This document shows positions 7,033-11,232 of a DNA stretch of 11,953 nt, in pieces (positions within the stretch are counted from its first letter, which is position 1; each line of letters starts with the position of its first letter). The notes under the pieces were generated by a model, which was not told the origin of the DNA, did no database searches, and saw only the letters and a program-made list of their open reading frames with translations. The position numbers were made by a program, and so were the translations under genes. Source of the DNA: CAZPGL01 sp964586175. GTDB lineage: Bacteria; Actinomycetota; Acidimicrobiia; Acidimicrobiales; MedAcidi-G1. The stretch spans positions 1-11,953 of the forward strand of contig CAZPGL010000050.1 of assembly GCA_964586175.1 (NCBI GenBank). Direction: 5' to 3'.

Positions 7033-7068
7033 CGACGGGTCCGCTACCGCGGGCCCGTCGGCCGTTTT
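7033..7068 (+). terminator. Rho-independent terminator after tRNA-Tyr
   Basis: The arms at 7033-7044 and 7049-7060 form a 12-bp stem (CGACGGG-T-CCGC against GCGG-G-CCCGTCG, one T-G wobble) around the loop TACC. TTTT follows at 7065-7068 after a GCCG spacer. It begins seven bases after the CCA end. A second small hairpin (CCAGCC at 7073-7078 with GGCTGG at 7083-7088) lies between it and the acetyltransferase stop. Confidence 0.75.
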
Positions 7069-7096
7069 CGATCCAGCCCGTCGGCTGGGAAGCCCG

Positions 7097-7600
7097 TCAG
7101 TTGGGCAACAGGGCCTGCATGACGTGGACGTCCTGCCAGCGGTTGAACTTGCGTCCCACCTCTCGCTCGACCCCGACCAGGGTGAAGCCGTGCTTGGCGT
7201 GCAGGGCGATGCTGGCCTCGTTGACGCCACCGATGCGGGCGATCACCGAGTGGAACCCGCTGTGGCGGGCGATGTCCAGCAGCTCGCCGAGCAGACGGTC
7301 GGCCACACCCTTGCCCCGGGCCGAGCTTGCGACGTACACCGAGTTCTCGACCGACGTGCGGTAGGCGGCCCGCTCCTTGTACGGGGACAGCGAGGCGAAC
7401 CCGACGACCACGCCGTCGATCTCGGCGACGAGCACGCTGAACGCCCCGGAACGGGCGGCTAGCCACTCGACCTGCTCGTCGGCGGTGCGTTCGACCAGGT
7501 CGAACGACGCCGTGGAGGTGGTGACCTCGAGGTTGTAGATGACCCGGATGGCTTCGGCGTCGTCGGGCCGGGCGAGCCGGGTGGTGATCGTCGGTTCCAT
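7097..7600 (-). CDS. GNAT family N-acetyltransferase, phosphinothricin acetyltransferase-like
   Basis: From ATG 7600 the product is a 167-aa single-domain GNAT enzyme that would transfer acetyl from acetyl-CoA to an amine. It starts TTRLARPDDAEAIRVIYNLEV, contains the substrate-side block TSTASFDL, the acetyl-CoA loop SSARGKGVADRLL (RGKG at 95-98), and the conserved end GFHSVIARIGGVNEASIALH followed by HGF...GVEREVGRKFNRWQDV. That end is typical of the Pat/Bar/MnaT group, which acetylates phosphinothricin or methionine analogues; the natural substrate here is unknown. An upstream in-frame start at 7696 would add 32 residues that do not resemble the family. ATG 7600 is supported by a -10 box eight bases upstream and no Shine-Dalgarno. 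The gene is transcribed away from the tRNA-Thr cluster and ends near the tRNA-Tyr terminator. Confidence 0.9.
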   Translation of the reverse strand: MEPTITTRLARPDDAEAIRVIYNLEVTTSTASFDLVERTADEQVEWLAARSGAFSVLVAEIDGVVVGFASLSPYKERAAYRTSVENSVYVASSARGKGVADRLLGELLDIARHSGFHSVIARIGGVNEASIALHAKHGFTLVGVEREVGRKFNRWQDVHVMQALLPN

Positions 7601-7608
7601 CCCCGCGC

Positions 7609-7614
7609 ATCGTA
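7609..7614 (-). promoter_or_regulatory. Candidate -10 box of the GNAT gene, leaderless type
   Basis: On the minus strand this reads TACGAT, a good TANNNT match, and ends eight bases before ATG 7600. The intervening GCGCGGGG is G-rich but too close to the predicted transcription start to work as a normal Shine-Dalgarno. No clear -35 is visible. Confidence 0.4.
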
Positions 7615-7669
7615 GCCAGCGGACGCCTGATGCCAGGGTGTGACCGGTGTCGAAGACGCGCCCGGCACG

Positions 7670-7699
7670 TTGGGGAACACCCGCCCGTCGTGGCATCCT
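7670..7699 (+). promoter_or_regulatory. Candidate promoter of the tRNA-Thr/tRNA-Met/rpmG unit
   Basis: TTGGGG (7670-7675) and CATCCT (7694-7699) are separated by 18 bp, with the -10 ending 24 bases before tRNA-Thr. Both boxes deviate from consensus, but the ATCCT core is shared with the other tRNA upstream regions in this window. Confidence 0.3.
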
Positions 7700-7723
7700 T
7701 TCGGACGGCCCGAACGGGGCCAG

Positions 7724-7796
7724 GCTCCCTTAGCTCAGTCGGCAGAGCGTCTCCATGGTAAGGAGAAGGTCGACAGTTCGATTCTGTCAGGGAGCT
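7724..7796 (+). tRNA. tRNA-Thr (anticodon GGT)
   Basis: The 73-nt cloverleaf has acceptor arms GCTCCCT/AGGGAGC (7 bp), D-stem GCTC/GAGC, anticodon stem TCTCC/GGAGA with loop ATGGTAA and GGT at 7757-7759, and T-stem GACAG/CTGTC with loop TTCGATT. Discriminator is T (7796). CCA is not encoded, unlike tRNA-Tyr and tRNA-Met here, so it must be added after transcription. Only four bases separate it from tRNA-Met, so the two share a transcript. Confidence 0.96.
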
Positions 7797-7800
7797 CGCT

Positions 7801-7877
7801 GGCGACGTAGCTCAGTTGGTGAGAGCGCCCGACTCATAATCGGGAGGTCGACAGTTCGAATCTGTCCGTCGCTACCA
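7801..7877 (+). tRNA. tRNA-Met (anticodon CAT), elongator type
   Basis: Acceptor arms GGCGACG/CGTCGCT pair over 7 bp, with a G-U first pair. D-stem is GCTC/GAGC. The anticodon stem CCCGA/TCGGG holds CTCATAA with CAT at 7835-7837, T-stem is GACAG/CTGTC, discriminator A, and CCA is encoded (7875-7877). The anticodon stem lacks the three G-C pairs next to the loop that mark initiator tRNA, and pair 1-72 is not the initiator C-A mismatch, so it is an elongator. A lysidine-modified tRNA-Ile2 is the alternative; the GACTCATAATC loop context and location before rpmG favour Met. Confidence 0.93.
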
Positions 7878-7921
7878 GCCGACACCCACCGAGAACCCCG
7901 AAGGATCGACGAGAGGCCACC

Positions 7922-8083
7922 ATGGCATCCGACAAGCGAGTACAGGTCACCCTGGAGTGCCAGGAGTGCAAGCGCCGCAACTACATCACCACCAAGTCCA
8001 AGGTGAACACCCGCGAGCGCATCGAGATCAAGAAGTTCTGCCGCTGGTGCCGCAGCCACGTTCCGCACAAGGAAACGCGGTAG
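7922..8083 (+). CDS. rpmG: 50S ribosomal protein L33
   Basis: This is a 53-aa ribosomal protein of normal L33 length (about 49-55 aa). It begins MASDKRVQVTLECQECKRRN and ends RSHVPHKETR. Two CxxC pairs (Cys13/Cys16 and Cys40/Cys43) make it the zinc-binding C+ form rather than the cysteine-free form that actinobacteria often carry as a zinc-starvation paralogue. L33 sits near the E site of the large subunit. ATG 7922 follows GAGAGG (7911-7916) by five bases. The gene lies between tRNA-Met, 44 nt upstream, and tRNA-Trp, 107 nt downstream. This tRNA/rpmG/tRNA-Trp/secE arrangement is common in bacteria. Confidence 0.96.
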   Translation: MASDKRVQVTLECQECKRRNYITTKSKVNTRERIEIKKFCRWCRSHVPHKETR

Positions 8084-8088
8084 CGGGT

Positions 8089-8111
8089 CGAGCCGACGGC
8101 CGTTCGGCTCG
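8089..8111 (+). other. Hairpin after rpmG, possible attenuator or terminator without T-run
   Basis: CGAGCCGA (8089-8096) and TCGGCTCG (8104-8111) pair perfectly over 8 bp around a seven-base loop, starting five bases after the rpmG stop. No T-run follows, so it may protect the rpmG 3' end or slow polymerase rather than terminate strongly. Confidence 0.4.
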
Positions 8112-8133
8112 GAGGATCGCCCGGCGCCGCTGC

Positions 8134-8139
8134 TATCCT
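8134..8139 (+). promoter_or_regulatory. Candidate -10 box upstream of tRNA-Trp and secE-nusG
   Basis: TATCCT, preceded by TGC, is identical to the -10 proposed for tRNA-Tyr. It sits in the loop of an inverted repeat, GCGCCGC (8124-8130) with GCGGCGC (8140-8146). It would start transcription about 45 bases before tRNA-Trp. No -35 is clear, so this is tentative. Confidence 0.3.
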
Positions 8140-8190
8140 GCGGCGCAGACCCGCCCCCCGACTCCGACACTGAGTCGGAGGCCGGGACAC

Positions 8191-8263
8191 AGGGCAGTGG
8201 CTCAATTGGTAGAGCACCGGTCTCCAAAACCGGCGGTTGGGGGTTCGAGTCCCTCCTGCCCTG
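8191..8263 (+). tRNA. tRNA-Trp (anticodon CCA)
   Basis: The 73-nt cloverleaf has perfect acceptor arms AGGGCAG/CTGCCCT, D-stem GCTC/GAGC, and anticodon stem CCGGT/ACCGG with loop CTCCAAA, giving CCA at 8224-8226. The T-loop TTCGAGT is present, and G is the discriminator as in bacterial tRNA-Trp. CCA is not encoded at the 3' end. It lies 101 nt before secE, the standard location of this tRNA in many bacteria. Confidence 0.97.
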
Positions 8264-8364
8264 CAAACGCAACGACGCGTCGGCGCCGGTGACCCCGAGG
8301 GCGTCGGCGCCCGAGACCACCACTACCATCTACCGTCCACTCCCTGTCGATCCGAGGCCCGACC

Positions 8365-8661
8365 ATGTCGATGAACCGTGAGCAGAAGCGCATGCTCAAG
8401 CGCCAGGGCGAGGTTGACGCCGACGGCGAGCCGATCCGCCAGCGCCGTCAACCCCAGCAGCGCCAGCCTGAGGATCGCGTCCGGTTCCGCCAGTTCGTCC
8501 ACGAGGTCCGCGCCGAGCTCCGCAAGGTCGCGTGGCCGTCCCGATCCGAAACCACCAACTACGCGGTCGTCGTCGTGATCACCATCGTGGCTGTCACGGC
8601 CATCGTGGCCGGCCTCGACTGGGTCTTCTCCAACTCTGTCCTCAACCTGTTCGACGTCTGA
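8365..8661 (+). CDS. secE: Preprotein translocase subunit SecE
   Basis: The product is a 98-aa single-spanning subunit of the SecYEG protein-export channel. A basic, polar N-terminal region (about residues 1-40) precedes the conserved amphipathic helix RFRQFVHEVRAELRKVAWPS, whose KVAWPS motif is the family signature, and one membrane helix at about 66-87. One transmembrane segment plus an extended N-terminus is the usual actinobacterial form. ATG 8365 is chosen because GAGG (8354-8357) lies seven bases upstream; the in-frame ATG at 8371 would lose two residues and is possible. The stop overlaps the nusG start by one base (TGATG), giving translational coupling. The secE-nusG pair is nearly universal in bacteria. 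Confidence 0.96.
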   Translation: MSMNREQKRMLKRQGEVDADGEPIRQRRQPQQRQPEDRVRFRQFVHEVRAELRKVAWPSRSETTNYAVVVVITIVAVTAIVAGLDWVFSNSVLNLFDV

Positions 8662-9500
8662 TGAGCACCTTCGAAGAAACCGACACCGTCCCCGCCGACC
8701 CGGTCGCCGAGGCCGCCGACCTGTTGCCGACCGGCACCGTCACCGACACCGGCGACGCACCGGTCGAGCCGCTCGACCTGGCGCCTGAAGAGGCTGCCGA
8801 CCTGTTGCCGACCGGCACGGCCATTGAGGAGCCGCCGGCCCCTGAGCCGGTCGACGAGCCGGCCGCCGAGGCCGTCGACGTCGAGGAGTTGCTCGATGCC
8901 GAGGCCGCTGACGCCGCGGCCGCGGCCCGCCCGCCGGTCGAGAGCCCCTACGATCGCCCGGGACGCTGGTACGTCGTGCACTCGCAGTCCGGCTACGAGA
9001 ACAAGGTGCGTCAGAACCTGGGCGCCCGCACCGCCTCGATGCACCTCGAGGACCGCATCCACGAGATCGTCATCCCCATGGAGGACGTCGTCGAGTTCCG
9101 GAACGGCAAGAAGGTCACTGTCTCCAAGAAGATGTTCCCCGGCTATCTGCTGGTGCGGTGCAGCCTCGACGACATCACCTGGGCAGCCGTGCGCGACACC
9201 CCGGGCATCGTCAACTTCGTCGGGTCGGGCGGTAAGCCGCTGCCCCTCAGCCGCCGTGAGGTCGAGACCTTCCTACAGGTCGAGGACGAGGCGACGGCTT
9301 CCGAGGCCCCCAAGAAGACCAGGGCCCGGTTCGGCTTCGACACCGGCGAGACCGTGCGGGTCAAGGAAGGCCCGTTCGCCGACTTCTCCGGCGAGATCAT
9401 CGAGATCAACGAGGACCAGCTCAAGGTCAAGGTGCTCGTCAACATCTTCGGCCGGGAGACCCCGGTCGAGCTTGAGTTCTCCCAGGTCGCCCAGCTCTGA
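8661..9500 (+). CDS. nusG: Transcription termination/antitermination factor NusG
   Basis: The 279-aa product binds RNA polymerase through its NGN domain and modulates pausing, Rho-dependent termination and coupling to the ribosome. The NGN domain runs from about residue 102 (RWYVVHSQSGYENKVRQNL) through MFPGYLLVR and TPGIVNFVG. A linker follows, then a C-terminal KOW domain (about 226-279) with VRVKEGPFADFSGEI. The first 100 residues are an Ala/Glu/Asp/Pro-rich acidic extension absent from the roughly 180-aa proteobacterial protein but common in actinobacteria. Within it EAADLLPTGT occurs twice, 27 residues apart. ATG 8661 overlaps the secE stop; an upstream in-frame start would lie inside secE in another frame and is rejected. 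Confidence 0.97.
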   Translation: MSTFEETDTVPADPVAEAADLLPTGTVTDTGDAPVEPLDLAPEEAADLLPTGTAIEEPPAPEPVDEPAAEAVDVEELLDAEAADAAAAARPPVESPYDRPGRWYVVHSQSGYENKVRQNLGARTASMHLEDRIHEIVIPMEDVVEFRNGKKVTVSKKMFPGYLLVRCSLDDITWAAVRDTPGIVNFVGSGGKPLPLSRREVETFLQVEDEATASEAPKKTRARFGFDTGETVRVKEGPFADFSGEIIEINEDQLKVKVLVNIFGRETPVELEFSQVAQL

Positions 9501-9607
9501 CCGTGGCCGTCGCGGGTTGGGAAACCTTCCGGCGGCGACCAGACTTGACCGTTCCCCCCTGTTGGGCGACCTGAGGTCCCCGGCCCCGAAAGACGAGTGT
9601 TCATCAA

Positions 9608-10033
9608 ATGGCCAAGAAGCAAGTAGCAGCGATTGTCAAGATCCAGATCCCCGCTGGCGCGGCCACGCCGGCGCCTCCGGTGGGTACCGCCCTGGGCCCG
9701 CACGGCGTGGCGATCATGGACTTCTGCAAGGACTACAACGCGAAGACCGAGGACAAGCGGGGCCAGATCATCCCCGTCGAGATCACCATCTACGAGGATC
9801 GGTCCTTCACCTTCGTCACCAAGACCCCGCCCACCTCGTTCCTGGTGCGCCAGGCCGCCGGCCTCGAGAAGGGTTCCGAGAACCCGGGCCGTGACGAGGT
9901 CGCCACCATCACGTGGGCCCAGGTCGAGGAGATCGCCCAGACCAAGCTGCCCGACCTCAACGCGCTGGACATCGAGGGTGCCAAGCAGCAGGTGGCCGGC
10001 ACGGCCCGTTCCATGGGCATCGCCGTCGCTTAG
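9608..10033 (+). CDS. rplK: 50S ribosomal protein L11
   Basis: The product is 141 aa, the usual L11 length. L11 forms the GTPase-associated centre with 23S rRNA and the L10-L12 stalk, where it supports factor binding and, in many bacteria, RelA activation. The N-terminal domain (AAIVKIQIPAGAATPAPPVGTALGPHG) carries the flexible proline-rich stretch targeted by thiostrepton-type antibiotics. The RNA-binding C-terminal domain ends with KLPDLNALDIEGAKQQVAGT and RSMGIAV. The start context is weak: GACGAG lies about 10 bases before ATG 9608 and no strong Shine-Dalgarno is seen. The 107-nt gap after nusG contains a TTGACC at 9545 but no matching -10. The final codons are part of a 33-bp tandem repeat that continues past the stop. 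Confidence 0.98.
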   Translation: MAKKQVAAIVKIQIPAGAATPAPPVGTALGPHGVAIMDFCKDYNAKTEDKRGQIIPVEITIYEDRSFTFVTKTPPTSFLVRQAAGLEKGSENPGRDEVATITWAQVEEIAQTKLPDLNALDIEGAKQQVAGTARSMGIAVA

Positions 10034-10135
10034 GCGACGGTGCCAGGACAGCGAGCCGTCGCTTAGGCGACGGTGCCAGGACAGCGAGCCGTCGCTTAGG
10101 CGACGGTGCCAGGACAGCGAGCCGTCGCTTAGGCG
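10022..10135 (+). repeat. Perfect 33-bp tandem repeat (3 copies plus partial fourth) overlapping the rplK stop codon
   Basis: Identical 33-bp units lie at 10022-10054, 10055-10087 and 10088-10120, with a 15-base partial copy at 10121-10135. Each full unit contains CCGTCGC-TTAG-GCGACGG, a 7-bp perfect hairpin with a four-base loop (10023-10040, 10056-10073, 10089-10106). The TAG of the first loop is the rplK stop. A second, competing 5-bp pairing, AGCGA-GCCG-TCGCT, bridges neighbouring units. Because 33 is a multiple of three, all four TAGs lie in the rplK frame. The array duplicates the last coding bases of rplK. Confidence 0.95.
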
Positions 10136-10161
10136 GCACAGCTCAACAACCGAATCAGCCG

Positions 10162-10208
10162 CCGCCCGTCACCGGGCGGTTCGTCGAGTGGGGAGGACCT
10201 CGCCCCAC
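10162..10208 (+). other. Two hairpins in the rplK-rplA gap
   Basis: CCGCCCG (10162-10168) pairs with CGGGCGG (10173-10179) around TCAC. GTGGGG (10188-10193) pairs with CCCCAC (10203-10208) around a nine-base loop. They lie between the 33-bp repeat and the rplA Shine-Dalgarno AGGAGG (10237-10242). L1 is known to repress its own operon in other bacteria by binding mRNA, so this is a place to look for such a site, but I cannot match these hairpins to a known L1 target. Confidence 0.4.
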
Positions 10209-10253
10209 CCGAGGCAACGGCGACACCGAGGGAGCCAGGAGGACATTGGCGAC

Positions 10254-10949
10254 ATGAGTAGGCACGGCAAGCGTTTCGACGACGCCACGACCCGTTTCGA
10301 CCCCCAGCAGCTGCACGGGGGGTCCGAGGCCCTCGAGCTGGTCTGCTCGTTGGGTGGGGCCAAGTTCGACGAGAGCGTCGATCTGGTCATCCGGTTGGGC
10401 GTCGACCCCCGCAAGACCGAAGAGATGGTGCGCGGCACCGTGGCGCTTCCGTCGGGGACCGGCAAGGACGTCAAGGTGGCGGTATTCGCCCAGGGTGAGG
10501 CGGCCGCGGCTGCCCGCGAGGCCGGCGCCGACCATGTGGGTGCCGACGATCTGGCTGCTGAAGTCGAGGGCGGCATGCTCGATTTCGACGTGGCCATCGC
10601 CACCCCCGACATGATGCCGACCGTGGGCCGCTTGGGCCGGTCCCTGGGTCCTCGTGGCCTGATGCCCAACCCCAAGTCGGGCACCGTCACCGACGATCCG
10701 GCCAAGGCGGTCGGCGAGTTCAAGGGCGGCAAGGTCGAGTTCCGCACCGACCGCTACGGCAACGTGCACGTGCCGATCGGCAAAGTCTCGTTCGCTCCCG
10801 CTGACGTGGCGACCAACCTGCGGGCCGTGGTCGACGAGCTCGAGCGGCTGAAGCCGTCGGCGGCCAAGGGCCGGTACCTGCGCAAGGTGTCGGTGTCGTC
10901 GACCATGGGTCCCGGTGTCCGCATCGACCCGGCACGGGTCGCCGAGTAG
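10254..10949 (+). CDS. rplA: 50S ribosomal protein L1
   Basis: The product is a 231-aa L1, normal length. L1 forms the mobile stalk at the ribosomal E site and in many bacteria represses its own operon. The N-terminal part (MSRHGKRFDDATTRFDPQQL, then EALELVCSLGGAKFDESVDLVIRLGVDPRK) and the domain II region are followed by the family signature LGPRGLMPNPKSGTVT (residues about 131-145). Next come KGGKVEFRTDRYGNVHVPIGK and the closing SSTMGPGVRID. ATG 10254 follows AGGAGG (10237-10242) by 11 bases, a little long. It is separated from rplK by 220 nt, much more than usual for this pair, because of the tandem repeat and two hairpins. Confidence 0.97.
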   Translation: MSRHGKRFDDATTRFDPQQLHGGSEALELVCSLGGAKFDESVDLVIRLGVDPRKTEEMVRGTVALPSGTGKDVKVAVFAQGEAAAAAREAGADHVGADDLAAEVEGGMLDFDVAIATPDMMPTVGRLGRSLGPRGLMPNPKSGTVTDDPAKAVGEFKGGKVEFRTDRYGNVHVPIGKVSFAPADVATNLRAVVDELERLKPSAAKGRYLRKVSVSSTMGPGVRIDPARVAE

Positions 10950-10965
10950 TCGGCCCCCGGCAGGT

Positions 10966-10984
10966 GGCGGCCGTCGAGGCCGCC
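10966..10984 (+). other. Hairpin after rplA
   Basis: GGCGGCC (10966-10972) and GGCCGCC (10978-10984) pair over 7 bp around GTCGA, 16 bases after the rplA stop. No T-run follows. It could be a weak terminator or 3' stabiliser separating the L11-L1 unit from the L10 unit. Confidence 0.4.
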
Positions 10985-10986
10985 GC

Positions 10987-10992
10987 TAGCCT
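10987..10992 (+). promoter_or_regulatory. Candidate -10 box for rplJ
   Basis: TAGCCT fits TANNNT and would start transcription near 10999, giving a leader of roughly 230 nt before rplJ. No good -35 is visible, so this is a weak candidate. Confidence 0.25.
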
Positions 10993-10999
10993 GCCCACC

Positions 11000-11226
11000 A
11001 CAATCGAATCGCTCACCGAAGACCTCCGGGTTGTCGCTGGTGCCCGACAGGGCGAAGCAGGACAGAACGAGGTCCACCCCGCTCCGGGGTGGACCCGCCC
11101 GAGCAGGCGAGCCCCCCGGATGTGGCCCCACCCGTGTGGTGTGGCCCGGTCCTCGGTGTGCGCGAAGGTTCCGGCTCCATCGCCGAACCCCCAGACCGAG
11201 AAGAACCGAAATATCCGAGGAGGTGA
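11000..11226 (+). promoter_or_regulatory. Putative L10 leader (autoregulatory 5' region of rplJ)
   Basis: The 283-nt gap between rplA and rplJ has no coding potential that I trust but has several paired elements. TGTCG (11032-11036) can pair with CGACA (11045-11049). A perfect 9-bp hairpin GTCCACCCC/GGGGTGGAC spans 11072-11094. CTCGGT (11152-11157) can pair with ACCGAG (11195-11200), closing a larger domain. The region ends at GAGGAGG (11217-11223), the rplJ ribosome binding site. In many bacteria the L10-L12 complex binds a structured leader in this position to repress rplJL. I assign it by position and structure only. Confidence 0.45.
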
Positions 11227-11232
11227 GTGAGC

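Noticed and set aside
7601..7696. Longer GNAT protein starting at 7696
   Set aside because: The 32 extra residues resemble no GNAT N-terminus and the segment contains the candidate -10 box for ATG 7600.
7801..7877. Initiator tRNA or tRNA-Ile2 for the CAT anticodon tRNA
   Set aside because: It lacks the initiator G-C triplet and C1-A72 mismatch, and the anticodon-arm context resembles elongator Met; Ile2 is not fully excluded.
8532..8660. Upstream start for nusG that adds 43 residues
   Set aside because: It lies inside secE in another frame. ATG 8661 overlaps the secE stop in the classic TGATG manner.
9509..9539. Terminator between nusG and rplK
   Set aside because: Only 5-bp outer arms (GTCGC/GCGAC) with an irregular interior and no T-run; too weak to call.
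9545..9550. TTGACC as a -35 box for rplK
   Set aside because: No TANNNT box occurs at 16-19 bp downstream; the region there reads GACCTG.
10022..10135. CRISPR array
   Set aside because: The 33-bp units are directly abutting with no spacers, overlap rplK, and no cas genes are near.
9957..10139. Small repetitive minus-strand protein over the 33-bp repeat
   Set aside because: It exists only because the repeat length is a multiple of three; no ribosome binding site or family similarity is visible.
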